This document shows positions 10,985-19,725 of a stretch of DNA of 64,000 nt, piece by piece; the stretch's first letter is position 1; every line of letters begins with the position of its first letter. The DNA is taken from positions 1 through 64,000 of the forward strand of contig CAMCYP010000012.1 in NCBI GenBank assembly GCA_945885345.1. The letters are read 5' to 3'. The notes under the pieces were generated by a model that worked only from the letters and a program-made list of their open reading frames with translations, made no database searches and had not been told where the DNA came from. The position numbers were made by a program, and so were the translations under genes. The DNA is from Bordetella parapertussis. Its GTDB lineage: Bacteria > Pseudomonadota > Gammaproteobacteria > Burkholderiales > SG8-41.

Positions 10985-11400
10985 AATGTGATCTGTGCGC
11001 GACGCCGGGTGGCACAGTGCTGTGGCAGGATGCGCGCTGCCATGTGATCCAGGTCGAAGAACCGGGCTATCCGGGTTTCTGCCGCGTCATCTGGAATACG
11101 CATATCCGCGAGATGAGCGACCTCGACGCGGCCGACCGCGAACATTGCATGCGCGTCGTATTCGCCGTGGAGCGGGTGCTGCGCGCCGCGATGCATCCGG
11201 ACAAGATCAACCTTGCCAGTCTGGGCAACATGGTGGCGCACCTGCACTGGCATGTCATCCCGCGTTTTGCCGATGACCCGCACTTCCCGCAACCGATCTG
11301 GGGTGTACACCAGCGACCGGGAGCTGTCGCGCGGCGCGGTGCGGATGCCAAGGCACTTGCGCTGGCGCTGGCCGCCGAATTAAAACAAGCGAGCTGCTGA
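10981..11400 (+). CDS. HIT-family nucleotide hydrolase/transferase
   Basis: This 139-residue protein carries the histidine triad HLHWHVIPR near residue 88, the site where nucleoside phosphoesters or phosphoramidates are cleaved through a nucleotidyl-His intermediate. An N-terminal CDLCATPGG with a CxxC pair is typical of the proteobacterial HIT subgroup and may bind zinc. Its start overlaps the peptidase stop (ATGA). The physiological substrate is unknown. It converges with phoR 8 bp away. Confidence 0.85.
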   Translation: MKCDLCATPGGTVLWQDARCHVIQVEEPGYPGFCRVIWNTHIREMSDLDAADREHCMRVVFAVERVLRAAMHPDKINLASLGNMVAHLHWHVIPRFADDPHFPQPIWGVHQRPGAVARRGADAKALALALAAELKQASC

Positions 11401-11408
11401 CTTGACGG

Positions 11409-12746
11409 TCAGGCTGAACGCGCCGCAACCGGCGCCTCTGCCGGACCACGGGCAATGATACGGGCACCAGGAAACACCACGCTGAAACAACTGCCACGCC
11501 CCGGTTCGCTGGTCACTTCCAGTCGCGCAGCATGCCGGTTGACCACGTGCTTGACAATTGCGAGGCCAAGTCCGGTGCCGCCGGTTTCGCGCGAACGGCC
11601 ACGATCCACCCGGTAAAAGCGCTCGGTCAGGCGCGGTACATGCTGTGGCGCGATGCCGATGCCGGTGTCGCGCACCGCAAACACCGCCCCCTCACTGCCA
11701 TCCGACTTCCAGGACAAGCGCACTTCGCCGCCGGCGGGAGTGTAACGAATGGCATTACTGACCAGGTTGCCGAATGCACTGCGCAATTCGTCTTCGGCGC
11801 CGCTGACCCATGCCGCGCTCTCGAGCAGCAGCGTCACCTTGTGGCGACCCGCCGACAATGCCAGCGCGTCGTGATACAGCGCGCGCGCAATGTCCGGCAC
11901 ATTCACCGGCTCCTCGCGCGCCGGGTTGCCCGCGGACTCCAGCCGCGAAAGGGTCAGCAGATCCTCGACCAGACTTTGCATGCGCTTCGCCTGCTCACTC
12001 ATCATCGGCACCGAACGGCGGATCAGCTCTGGGTTCGGCGTTTCCATGTCAGCGATGGTTTCGAGGAACCCGCCGATCACCGTCAGCGGCGTACGCAGCT
12101 CGTGCGACACATTGGCGACAAAATCGCGACGCATGGTTTCGACGCGCTCACGGTCAGTGACGTCGCGGCTGATGATCAGCTTGCGGTTGGCTTCGTAAGG
12201 CACGATCAGCACCGACAGGATCAAATCACCGCCACGCGCACTGCGCAGCGTCAGCGGTTCGGCATAGCCCTCGGTGTCGAGGGCCGCGGCAAACTGCGGC
12301 TGCCGCACCAGATGGGTTACCAGCTGTCCGACATCGCGTGTTGCGTCCAGTCCGAAATGAAGCTCGGCTTTGGGGTTGCACCATTCGACCTGGTTGCCGC
12401 CGTCGACGATGACCAGGCCGTCAGGCATCGCCATGCCGGCCTGACGAAAATCCTGCAGCGTCGCGGTAAGCCGGGATTCGCTGCGCCGCTGACGGCGCAA
12501 CAGGTGATAAAACGCGGCGAACACGTCTTCCCACAGGCCGGAACTTTCGGGCAAGGCCTCGGGCCGCGGATCGGCCAGCCAGCGCGACAAGCGCGCCAGA
12601 TGCAGCAGGTGATGGAGCAGCATCAATAACAACAACGCGGCAAACAAACCCAGCGCCGCGGTCGGCCCGGCCACAGGCCACAGCAACAGGCTGACGCCTG
12701 CCGCCACGGCGAGACGCAATGCCGACTGGAGCCAGATAGTATTCAA
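11409..12746 (-). CDS. phoR: Phosphate regulon sensor histidine kinase PhoR
   Basis: This 445-residue inner-membrane kinase has two N-terminal hydrophobic segments (residues 9-50), a PhoR cytoplasmic linker, a PAS domain (FRQAGMAMPDGLVIVDGGN), the HisKA box FVANVSHELRTPLTVIGGF with phospho-accepting His215, and an HATPase domain (AIRYTPAGG, DTGIGI, GTGLGLAIVKH). With PhoB and the Pst transporter it senses phosphate limitation. It follows phoB by 58 bp on the same strand. Translation probably starts at TTG 12746, which has AAGGA at good spacing. The pst genes are not in the window. Confidence 0.93.
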   Translation of the reverse strand: MNTIWLQSALRLAVAAGVSLLLWPVAGPTAALGLFAALLLLMLLHHLLHLARLSRWLADPRPEALPESSGLWEDVFAAFYHLLRRQRRSESRLTATLQDFRQAGMAMPDGLVIVDGGNQVEWCNPKAELHFGLDATRDVGQLVTHLVRQPQFAAALDTEGYAEPLTLRSARGGDLILSVLIVPYEANRKLIISRDVTDRERVETMRRDFVANVSHELRTPLTVIGGFLETIADMETPNPELIRRSVPMMSEQAKRMQSLVEDLLTLSRLESAGNPAREEPVNVPDIARALYHDALALSAGRHKVTLLLESAAWVSGAEDELRSAFGNLVSNAIRYTPAGGEVRLSWKSDGSEGAVFAVRDTGIGIAPQHVPRLTERFYRVDRGRSRETGGTGLGLAIVKHVVNRHAARLEVTSEPGRGSCFSVVFPGARIIARGPAEAPVAARSA

Positions 12747-12804
12747 CCGCGCATCCTTCGTGAGCGCCGATTATCGCACGGCGATATTGCGTCTGATGCG
12801 TACC

Positions 12805-13491
12805 TTAGTTCACCGAGAAGCGGTATCCCGAGCTGCGCACGGTCTGGATCAGCGCATCGTGACCGGTCGGCTCCAGTGCCTTGCGCAGACGGCGGATGTG
12901 CACATCCACCGTGCGCTCCTCGACAAACACATGGTCACCCCACACCTGGTCCAGCAACTGCACCCGCGTGTAGACGCGTTCGGCGTGAGTCATGAAAAAA
13001 TGCAGCAGTCGGAATTCGGTAGGGCCCAGCGGCAATGCCTTGCCGTTGCCGGTCACGCGATGGCTCGCGGGGTCGAGATGCAGGCCCGATACTTCGATGA
13101 CATCGTCGGTAACTTCCGGCGAACGCCGCCGCAATAAGGCCTTGACCCGCGCATTGAGTTCGCGCGGCGAAAACGGCTTGGTGATGTAATCGTCGGCGCC
13201 CGTTTCAAGGCCCGCCAGCTTGTCCTGTTCTTCCGCCCTCGCCGTGAGCATGATCAGCGGCACGGACTGGGTACGCTTGTCGCTGCGCAGGCGGCGTGCG
13301 AATTCGATGCCATTGATGCCGGGCAGCATCCAGTCGAGCACAATCAGGTCGGGCAATTCCTCACGCACCATGCTCAAGGCCTGCTCGGCGGATTCGGCGC
13401 GCAGCGCGCGATGACCTGCCAACTCCAGGTTGCAGGCCACCAGTTCCTGTATCGCCGGCTCGTCCTCGACTACCAGTATCGTTGCGGCCAT
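12805..13491 (-). CDS. phoB: Phosphate regulon response regulator PhoB
   Basis: This 228-residue OmpR/PhoB-type regulator has a receiver domain with acidic pocket VVEDE and phosphorylation site Asp53 (IVLDWMLPG), the T/K pair ([14 protein letters not shown]), and a winged-helix DNA-binding domain ending [16 protein letters not shown] and VRSSGYRFS. Phosphorylated PhoB activates phosphate-starvation genes by binding Pho boxes. A Pho box sits upstream of this gene at 13537-13555, so autoregulation is expected. phoR follows as the second gene of the operon. Confidence 0.95.
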   Translation of the reverse strand: MAATILVVEDEPAIQELVACNLELAGHRALRAESAEQALSMVREELPDLIVLDWMLPGINGIEFARRLRSDKRTQSVPLIMLTARAEEQDKLAGLETGADDYITKPFSPRELNARVKALLRRRSPEVTDDVIEVSGLHLDPASHRVTGNGKALPLGPTEFRLLHFFMTHAERVYTRVQLLDQVWGDHVFVEERTVDVHIRRLRKALEPTGHDALIQTVRSSGYRFSVN

Positions 13492-13523
13492 GCGCGCTCC
13501 ATGCGGGATTTCATGCCCCGGAT

Positions 13524-13555
13524 ATTATGACCCTGTTGTTACAGGCGTATGACAG
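13524..13555 (-). promoter_or_regulatory. Pho box and -10 element of the phoBR promoter
   Basis: On the minus strand the sequence CTGTCATACGCCTGTAAC consists of two 7-mers, CTGTCAT and CTGTAAC, separated by 4 bp. This is the exact layout of a PhoB-binding Pho box (consensus CTGTCAT, 4 AT-rich bases, CTGTCAC). A -10-like CATAAT follows 8 bp downstream at 13524-13529. It points at phoB, whose ATG is 33 bp further on. Confidence 0.8.
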
Positions 13556-13661
13556 CGCAGCAATGAGATTGCGTAAGCCATTGTATTAAAAGAGAATTTT
13601 CGTCTGCTCGCCGGTCTCGGTTATGATGCCGCCACGATCTTGATTTACGGAACACCCTGCC

Positions 13662-14036
13662 ATGGCTGGACTCAGCAAAAACGTGCCCCAACCCACTGAA
13701 ATCACCCTGCACCAGGCCACGCGCGCGCTGGAAATTTCCTTTGCCGACGGCAAAACCTTCCGCCTGCCCTGCGAATTCCTGCGCGTTTATTCGCCGTCCG
13801 CCGAGGTGCGCGGCCACGGTCCGGGGCAGGAGACGCTGCAGACCGGCAAAAAGGATGTGACCATCACCGCCGTCGAGCCGGTGGGCCAGTACGCCATCCA
13901 GCTGCGCTTTTCCGACGGTCACGATACCGGCATCTATTCCTGGGACCTGCTGCACAGCTATGGCATGGAGCAGGAAAAAATGTGGCAGCAATATCTGACC
14001 CGCCTGCAGCAAGCCGGTGCCTCCAGAGAAACTTAA
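13662..14036 (+). CDS. DUF971 protein
   Basis: This 124-residue protein matches DUF971, a small domain also found at the N-terminus of gamma-butyrobetaine hydroxylases. Characteristic phrases are LEISFADGKTFRLPCEFLRVYSPSAEV and YAIQLRFSDGHDTGIYSWDLL. In Betaproteobacteria the gene commonly sits directly before ubiE, as here; a role in Fe-S cluster handling has been suggested for relatives. The stop is followed at once by a heptamer repeat array that separates it from ubiE. Confidence 0.85.
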   Translation: MAGLSKNVPQPTEITLHQATRALEISFADGKTFRLPCEFLRVYSPSAEVRGHGPGQETLQTGKKDVTITAVEPVGQYAIQLRFSDGHDTGIYSWDLLHSYGMEQEKMWQQYLTRLQQAGASRET

Positions 14037-14039
14037 GCG

Positions 14040-14074
14040 GTAACTGGTAATTAGTAATTGGTAATTGGTAATTG
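14040..14074 (+). repeat. Heptamer array at the DUF971 stop (GTAATTG-type, 5 units)
   Basis: Five tandem 7-bp units start 3 bp after the DUF971 stop codon: GTAACTG, GTAATTA, then three GTAATTG. Their reverse complement (CAATTAC) is close to the CACCAGT-type units of the second array before ubiE, so the transcript could pair the two arrays with some mismatches. Confidence 0.85.
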
Positions 14075-14114
14075 GTAAAAATAGTGAACGAAGTGAAATA
14101 TCCGCCCATCCAAA

Positions 14115-14205
14115 TCACCAGTCACCAGTCACCAGTCACCAGTCACCAGTCACCAGTCACCAGTCACCAGTCACCAGTCACCAGTCACCAGTCACCAGTC
14201 ACCAC
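14115..14205 (+). repeat. Heptamer array before ubiE (TCACCAG, 12 perfect units plus 1 variant)
   Basis: Twelve perfect head-to-tail copies of TCACCAG (14115-14198) are followed by one TCACCAC (14199-14205), ending 3 bp before the ubiE ATG at 14209. There is no purine-rich ribosome site between array and start codon. A perfect array of this length is prone to slipped-strand length change. Confidence 0.95.
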
Positions 14206-14208
14206 TCC

Positions 14209-14943
14209 ATGACCAAAACGACTGACTTCGGGTTCCAGAAAGTCGCCGAAGACGAAAAGGCGCGCAAGGTCGCCGATGTGTTCGATTCGGTCGCTACACG
14301 CTACGACCTGATGAACGACCTGATGTCGGCGGGTCTGCACCGGCTGTGGAAACGCTTTGCCGTCGAACAGAGCATGACCCGCCCCGGTGAACGCGTGCTC
14401 GATGTTGCCGGCGGCACCGGCGACCTGACCCAGTTGTTCGCGCAACGTGTCGGCCCGCGCGGATCGGTAGTTACCACCGACATCAACGGCCCGATGCTGC
14501 GACGCGGCCGCGACCGCCTGCTCGATGACGGGCTGATCGTGCCAACGGTGCAATGTGATGCCGAGAAGCTGCCGTTCGCCGATGCCTGCTTTGACTGTGT
14601 CTGCGTCGCCTTCGGCCTGCGCAACATGACGCACAAGGACGCCGCGATCGCCGAGATGTACCGCGTGCTGCGCCCGGGCGGCCGTCTGCTGGTGCTCGAA
14701 TTTTCGCGCGTGTGGCAACCGCTGGCACCGCTGTATGACGCGTATTCCTTCCAGATGCTGCCACGGCTGGGCAAACTGATTACCAATGATGCCGACAGTT
14801 ACCGTTATCTCGCCGAATCCATCCGCATGCATCCTGATCAGGAAACCCTGAAAAAAATGATGCAGGACGCAGGCCTCGAACGCGTCGAATATTTCAATCT
14901 CGCCGCGGGCGTGGTTGCCCTGCATCGCGGCATCCGCTACTAG
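14209..14943 (+). CDS. ubiE: Ubiquinone/menaquinone C-methyltransferase UbiE
   Basis: This 244-residue SAM-dependent enzyme methylates the quinone ring (2-polyprenyl-6-methoxy-1,4-benzoquinol). Family signatures are [25 protein letters not shown], the SAM motif [11 protein letters not shown] and the [17 protein letters not shown] phrase. The ATG at 14209 gives [12 protein letters not shown], the usual UbiE N-terminus; the open frame continues upstream only through the repeat array, reading HQSPVTS units, and is unlikely to be translated. No Shine-Dalgarno site is visible. The stop overlaps the first base of a 21-bp inverted repeat. Confidence 0.95.
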   Translation: MTKTTDFGFQKVAEDEKARKVADVFDSVATRYDLMNDLMSAGLHRLWKRFAVEQSMTRPGERVLDVAGGTGDLTQLFAQRVGPRGSVVTTDINGPMLRRGRDRLLDDGLIVPTVQCDAEKLPFADACFDCVCVAFGLRNMTHKDAAIAEMYRVLRPGGRLLVLEFSRVWQPLAPLYDAYSFQMLPRLGKLITNDADSYRYLAESIRMHPDQETLKKMMQDAGLERVEYFNLAAGVVALHRGIRY

Positions 14944-15024
14944 GGCCTGTTAACTATCATTTCGTGAGATGCGTCGAGGCCAAATCGTCGCCGTCGCACT
15001 CATGAAATGATAGTTAACAGGCCC
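14943..15024. repeat. 82-bp near-palindromic element (21-bp arms)
   Basis: The arms at 14943-14963 (beginning GGGCCTGTTAACTATC) and 15004-15024 are perfect 21-bp inverted repeats. Pairing continues imperfectly inward (GTGAGATGCG against CGCACTCAT). The left arm starts on the last base of the ubiE stop. There is no T-run, so it is not a classical terminator. Its size and terminal repeats suggest a MITE or REP-like element, or the ends of a lost insertion sequence. Confidence 0.75.
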
Positions 15025-15076
15025 TGCCCGCCCAAGCACTTGATCTGCAAGGGTTTTCTTCGCCAGCGGTCGTGTA

Positions 15077-15098
15077 TAACTTATTGATTTTACTTATT
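15077..15098 (+). repeat. AT-rich dispersed motif, copy before the Tim44-like gene
   Basis: TAACTTATTGATTTTACTTA belongs to an AT-rich motif family of about 20 bp seen seven times in this window. This copy lies between the 82-bp palindrome and the Tim44-like gene, 70 bp before its start. Confidence 0.6.
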
Positions 15099-15167
15099 AT
15101 TTTTCTTAATGCTGGCCGCGACACTGCGTCGTTATAATGCCCCGGTCGATGTGAAACGGAGGACACC

Positions 15168-16013
15168 ATGAAACAAATTCTGATGGCGTTGATTGCAGCC
15201 TGCGGCCTGGCACTGATTGTTGTCGATGCCGAGGCCAAACGCCTGGGCGGCGGCAAGAGCTTCGGCATGCAACGCAATACGCAACAGGCAACTCCCAAAG
15301 CGCCGGCACAACAACAGCAAGCCACAGGCGCAGCTGCGCCACAACAACCAGCAGTAACGCCCGGCAACAAATGGCTGGGCCCGCTGGCCGGTCTGGCACT
15401 CGGCGCCGGCCTGATGGCGCTGTTCATGAACAACGGCATCGGTGGCGCGCTGATGGGTGTGCTGCTGCTGGCCGCAATTGCCGGCCTTGCGCTGATGGCA
15501 TTCCGCGCACTGCGCGGCGGCACTGCGCAGGCACCGCTGCAATACGCCGGCGGACCAGACGGACAGCAAACCCTGTCATCCCTGCCGGGTGGCGGTGCGG
15601 CCGCGCATTCGGTGGCGGCAGCCACTGCAAACGCCAGCCGTTGGCCTGCGGATTTCAATGCCGCCGAATTCATCCGCCATGCGCGACTGAATTTCGTGCG
15701 CTTGCAGGAAGCCAACGATGCCCGGGACAGCAAGGCACTGGCCGATTTCCTCACGCCCGATGTGCTGGCCGGCGTGCAGCACCAGTGGCAGGAAGAAGGC
15801 CCGGCGCAAGGCAAGACCGAAGTGGTCACGCTGGAATCGGAAATACTCGATGTCAGCACCGAAGGTCTGCTCTACATCGTCAGCGTGCATTTCTCCGGCC
15901 TGATCCGCGAAGACAGCAGCGCTGAACCGCAGGCGTTCGCCGAAATCTGGCATCTCGAAAAACCGCTGCGCGGCCCGATGGGCTGGCTGGTTTCGGGTAT
16001 CCAGCAAGCTTGA
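15168..16013 (+). CDS. Tim44-like domain membrane protein
   Basis: This 281-residue protein has a signal peptide (cleavage near DAEAKRLGGGKS), a Gln/Pro/Ala-rich linker, two or three glycine-rich membrane segments (residues 65-110) and a C-terminal Tim44/MBA1-like domain (EFIRHARLNFVRLQEANDARD ... EIWHLEKP). Bacterial relatives are inner-membrane proteins often next to ubiquinone genes; their role is not settled. A GGAGG ribosome site lies 5 bp before the ATG. The gene sits between ubiE and ubiJ, which suggests co-expression with quinone synthesis. Confidence 0.85.
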   Translation: MKQILMALIAACGLALIVVDAEAKRLGGGKSFGMQRNTQQATPKAPAQQQQATGAAAPQQPAVTPGNKWLGPLAGLALGAGLMALFMNNGIGGALMGVLLLAAIAGLALMAFRALRGGTAQAPLQYAGGPDGQQTLSSLPGGGAAAHSVAAATANASRWPADFNAAEFIRHARLNFVRLQEANDARDSKALADFLTPDVLAGVQHQWQEEGPAQGKTEVVTLESEILDVSTEGLLYIVSVHFSGLIREDSSAEPQAFAEIWHLEKPLRGPMGWLVSGIQQA

Positions 16014-16067
16014 TGACCAAACGGGGCGGCATGACGCCGCTCCGCTTTTGCTGCACAATCTGCCGCC

Positions 16068-16640
16068 ATGTTTGACGCACTCGCCGGCGCACCGCTCAAC
16101 CATCTATTGCGTGCCAACGCCTGGGCACGCGACGCGCTCAAGCCGCACGCCGGCAAGACCGTCTCGTTCCGTTGCCTGCCGTTCATCACCCGCCTCACCG
16201 TGCTCGACAGCGGCGAAGTGACGCCCGCCACCGCTGAAGCAGTTGCCGCAGTCACGCTGACACTGACCCCGGGCCTGATGCTGCGTGTCGCAGCAAGGGA
16301 TGAAGCCGTGTGGCGCGACGTGATCATCGACGGCGACACCACGTTTGCCACCACGATCCATCACCTGTGGCAACACCTGCACTGGGATGCAGAAGAAGAT
16401 CTGTCAAAAATTGTCGGCGACACGACAGCGCACCGCATCGCCGAATCCGGGCGCACGCTGCAACGCTGGGCACAGGCCAGCGGCGACAACCTGGCGCATT
16501 CCTTCGCCGAATACTGGACCGAAGAACAACCGCTGATCGCGGCAAAACAGGATGTCGCGCGCTTTACCGCCGATGTCGACCAGTTGCGCAACGACACCGC
16601 CCGTCTCGAAAAACGCATCGAACTGCTGCGCAACCGCTGA
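16068..16640 (+). CDS. ubiJ: Ubiquinone biosynthesis accessory factor UbiJ
   Basis: This 190-residue protein has an N-terminal SCP2 sterol-carrier-like domain (residues 20-110, containing TLTPGLMLRVAARD and GDTTFATTIHHLW) and a C-terminal coiled coil (DVDQLRNDTARLEKRIELLRNR). UbiJ is a lipid-binding subunit of the soluble Ubi complex that holds hydrophobic ubiquinone precursors. Its place between ubiE and ubiB is the standard proteobacterial order. Confidence 0.9.
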   Translation: MFDALAGAPLNHLLRANAWARDALKPHAGKTVSFRCLPFITRLTVLDSGEVTPATAEAVAAVTLTLTPGLMLRVAARDEAVWRDVIIDGDTTFATTIHHLWQHLHWDAEEDLSKIVGDTTAHRIAESGRTLQRWAQASGDNLAHSFAEYWTEEQPLIAAKQDVARFTADVDQLRNDTARLEKRIELLRNR

Positions 16641-16716
16641 CCGCCTGCCTGTTTTAGCAGTCGCATTTTCTGCCGCGCATCTCCTCCCTTTATTCACGGC
16701 CGGTTAGAATGCGCGG

Positions 16717-18231
16717 GTGCGTATATTCCGCCTGCTGAAAATCCTCCGTGTCACTTTGCGCTTCGGGCTCGACGAGTTCCTGCTCGGCCATGAACGCGTG
16801 CGTACGCTGCGCGTCACACTGACCACGCTGTTGTTCTGGCGCGACCTGTCCGCGCCGCGCGCGGTGCGCCTGCGCCGCGCGCTGGAAACGCTGGGCCCCA
16901 TTTTCGTCAAGTTCGGCCAGGTGTTGTCGACACGCCGCGATCTGATTCCACCGGACATCGCCGAAGAACTTGCCCAGCTGCAGGACCATGTGCCGCCATT
17001 CCCCGGCGCCCAGGCTTTGCAGATCCTGCACGAGGCTTACGGCAAACCGGCGACGGAGGTGTTTACCCGCTTTGACGTAGCGCCGGTGGCCAGCGCCTCC
17101 GTGGCCCAGGTGCATTTCGCCACACTGCCCGATGGCCGTGAAGTCGCCGTCAAGGTGCTGCGCCCCGGCATCGCCACGGTCATCGCCAAGGATGTCGCGC
17201 TGCTCGATGCCGGCGCCGCGCTGCTCGAATTGCTGTGGTCGGACGGCAAACGGCTGAAACCACGCGAAGTGGTCGCCGAATTCGCGCGCCACCTCGACGA
17301 TGAACTCGACCTGATGCGCGAAGCCGCCAACGCCAACCAGCTGCGACGTAATTTCCTCGATTCGCCGCTGCTCGCGGTGCCCGAAATCCACTGGGATTAC
17401 TGCTCAACCAAAGTCATGGTCATGCAGCGCATGCATGGCACACCGGTATCTGCCGTGGATGCCCTGCGCGCGCAGGGCGTGGACATTCCGCGCATCGCCC
17501 GCGCCGGCGTGGAAATCTTTTTTACCCAGGTCTTCCGCGACGGTTTTTTCCACGCCGACATGCACCCCGGCAACATCCTGGTGACGCCGGCCGGCCAGTA
17601 TGTCGCGCTCGATTTCGGCATCATGGGCACATTGACCGACGTCGACAAACACTACCTCGCGCGCAATTTCATCGCCTTTTTCCGCCGCGATTACCGCCGC
17701 GTTGCCGAAGTCCATGTCGAATCGGGCTGGGCGCCGCCGGGCACCCGCGTCGAGGAATTCGAAACCGCCATCCGTGCGGTGTGCGAACCGATTTTCGACA
17801 AGCCGCTGAAGGAAATTTCCTTCGGCAAGGTGCTGCTGCGGCTGTTCCAGACTTCGCGCCGCTTCAACATCGAAATCCAGCCGCAGCTGGTGCTGCTGCA
17901 GAAAACCCTGCTCAACATCGAGGGCCTGGGTCGCGATCTCGACCCCGACCTCGACCTGTGGAGCACGGCCAAGCCCTACCTCGAGCGCTGGATGTCGGAA
18001 CAGGTCGGCTGGCGCGGCCTCGCCCGTCGCATCGGTGACGAACTGCCGTTCTGGAGCGAGCTGCTGCCGCAACTGCCGCGGCTGGTGCAGCAGTATCTGG
18101 CGCACGACCATGACGCCGTGCTGCGTGAGCAGGCTGGAGAACTGCTGCGCGCGCATCGGCGCAACAGCTGGCTGCTGGCGGTCGTTGCCGTGCTGCTGGT
18201 CGTCCTGATTACCCTGCAGCTACTGTCGTGA
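16717..18231 (+). CDS. ubiB: Ubiquinone biosynthesis kinase-like protein UbiB
   Basis: This 504-residue ABC1/ADCK/UbiB atypical kinase has the KxGQ motif ([18 protein letters not shown]), the Ala-rich nucleotide loop ([13 protein letters not shown]), VAVKVLRPG, the HADMHPGN catalytic motif and DFGIMG, plus two C-terminal membrane helices ([19 protein letters not shown]). UbiB ATPase activity supports coenzyme Q synthesis, probably by extracting membrane lipids. Translation starts at GTG 16717 (MRIFRLLK). It is the last gene of the ubi cluster. Confidence 0.95.
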   Translation: MRIFRLLKILRVTLRFGLDEFLLGHERVRTLRVTLTTLLFWRDLSAPRAVRLRRALETLGPIFVKFGQVLSTRRDLIPPDIAEELAQLQDHVPPFPGAQALQILHEAYGKPATEVFTRFDVAPVASASVAQVHFATLPDGREVAVKVLRPGIATVIAKDVALLDAGAALLELLWSDGKRLKPREVVAEFARHLDDELDLMREAANANQLRRNFLDSPLLAVPEIHWDYCSTKVMVMQRMHGTPVSAVDALRAQGVDIPRIARAGVEIFFTQVFRDGFFHADMHPGNILVTPAGQYVALDFGIMGTLTDVDKHYLARNFIAFFRRDYRRVAEVHVESGWAPPGTRVEEFETAIRAVCEPIFDKPLKEISFGKVLLRLFQTSRRFNIEIQPQLVLLQKTLLNIEGLGRDLDPDLDLWSTAKPYLERWMSEQVGWRGLARRIGDELPFWSELLPQLPRLVQQYLAHDHDAVLREQAGELLRAHRRNSWLLAVVAVLLVVLITLQLLS

Positions 18232-18276
18232 ACCGCTAAGCCGCGGCTATAATCTCCCACCAAAAGGGAGACTGCG

Positions 18277-19722
18277 ATGCTGCTGTGGTTTGTCATTGCC
18301 TACCTGATGGTATCGGTCGGCATCGGCCTGTGGGCCGCGACCCGCGTCCATAACACCAAGGACTTCGCCGTTGCCGGCCGCTCGCTGCCGCTGCCGGTGG
18401 TCACCGCCACGGTATTCGCCACCTGGTTCGGCGCCGAAGCCGTGTTTGGCGTCTCCGCCCAGTTCGTCAAGGACGGATTGAGCGGCGTGGTCGCAGACCC
18501 CTTTGGTTCCTCTCTGTGCCTGGTCATCGCCGGACTGTTTTTCGCGAAAAAACTCTACAAGCTCAACATCCTCACCGTCGGCGACTACTACCGCATGCGT
18601 TACAACCGCACGGTGGAGGTCATCACTTCACTGTGCATCGTCGGCTCCTACCTCGGCTGGGTGTCAGCACAGATCAAGGCCATGGGCCTGATTTTCAGCA
18701 TCATCACCAACGGCGCGGTAAGCCCGGAGCTGGGCATGATCATCGGCGCCGCCATCGTGCTGCTCTACACCACCTTTGGCGGCATGTTTTCGGTGGCGAT
18801 CCTCGACTTCGTGCAGATGAGCGTGAGCATGGGCGGGCTGCTCTACATCGCCTGGCTCATCAGCGGCATGACCGGCGGCGTCGGAGTGGTGGTGAACCAT
18901 GCCGCACAGGCGGGCAAATTCGAATTCTTTCCGCCGGCCGATCCCTGGCTGTGGCTGACCTTCCTCGGCGCGCTGCTGACCATGATGCTGGGTTCGCTGC
19001 CGCAGCAGGACGTGTTCCAGCGCGTAACTTCGGCAAAATCCGCGAAAATTGCCCTCACCGGGTCATTGCTCGGCGCATCGATCTATTTCTGCTTCACCTT
19101 CGTGCCAATGTTCATTGCCTACTCGGCGACGCTGATTGATCCAAAACTCTTCACCGAACTGCTGGAAAAGGACTCCCAGCTGATCCTGCCGACGCTGGTG
19201 CTGCAACACACGCCGCTGTTTGCGCAGATCCTGTTCTTCGGCGCGGTGCTGTCGGCGATCATGAGTTGTTCGTCCGCCACGCTGCTCGCGCCATCAGTGA
19301 TGTTCGCCGAAAACGTCGTCAAGGGTTATTTCCCGCACCTCCCGGATCGCAAGTTCCTGTGGATCATGCGCCTGACCATTGTCAGTTTTGCCTGCGTGGT
19401 ACTGATGTTCGCGCTTAATTCCGAATCGTCGATTTTCCACATGGTCGAGTCTGCCTACAAAATCACCCTGGCCGGCGCTTTCGTGCCGCTGGTCGTCGGC
19501 GCATTCTGGAAACGTGCAAGCACCCAGGGCGCGCTGGCTGCCACGCTGGGCGGCCTCACCTCATGGATCCTGATTGAACTGCTGATCGGCGAAAAAAGTC
19601 CGGTACCGCCGCAACTCATCGGGCTGGCGGTGTCAGCCCTGGGCATGGTCATCGGCTCGCTGCTGCCGCAACGCTACGGCGTGGTGCCGCACCCGCATCA
19701 CCATCACGCCAAGGCTTCCTGA
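18277..19722 (+). CDS. Sodium:solute symporter family transporter
   Basis: This 481-residue inner-membrane protein has about 13 transmembrane helices. The SSS family marks are the N-terminal DFAVAGRSLP with ATWFGAEAVFGVSAQFVKDG, and the central GSLPQQDVFQRVTSAKSAK. Relatives import organic substrates such as proline, pantothenate or acetate with Na+; this one is not specific enough to assign. A GGGAG ribosome site precedes the ATG. The C-terminus ends in a His-rich tail (HPHHHHAKAS). A small membrane protein gene follows 3 bp later. Confidence 0.87.
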   Translation: MLLWFVIAYLMVSVGIGLWAATRVHNTKDFAVAGRSLPLPVVTATVFATWFGAEAVFGVSAQFVKDGLSGVVADPFGSSLCLVIAGLFFAKKLYKLNILTVGDYYRMRYNRTVEVITSLCIVGSYLGWVSAQIKAMGLIFSIITNGAVSPELGMIIGAAIVLLYTTFGGMFSVAILDFVQMSVSMGGLLYIAWLISGMTGGVGVVVNHAAQAGKFEFFPPADPWLWLTFLGALLTMMLGSLPQQDVFQRVTSAKSAKIALTGSLLGASIYFCFTFVPMFIAYSATLIDPKLFTELLEKDSQLILPTLVLQHTPLFAQILFFGAVLSAIMSCSSATLLAPSVMFAENVVKGYFPHLPDRKFLWIMRLTIVSFACVVLMFALNSESSIFHMVESAYKITLAGAFVPLVVGAFWKRASTQGALAATLGGLTSWILIELLIGEKSPVPPQLIGLAVSALGMVIGSLLPQRYGVVPHPHHHHAKAS

Positions 19723-19725
19723 GGC

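Noticed and set aside
14115-14205. The direct repeat array before ubiE as a CRISPR
   Set aside because: The unit is 7 bp with no spacers, and no cas genes are present; it is a simple tandem repeat.
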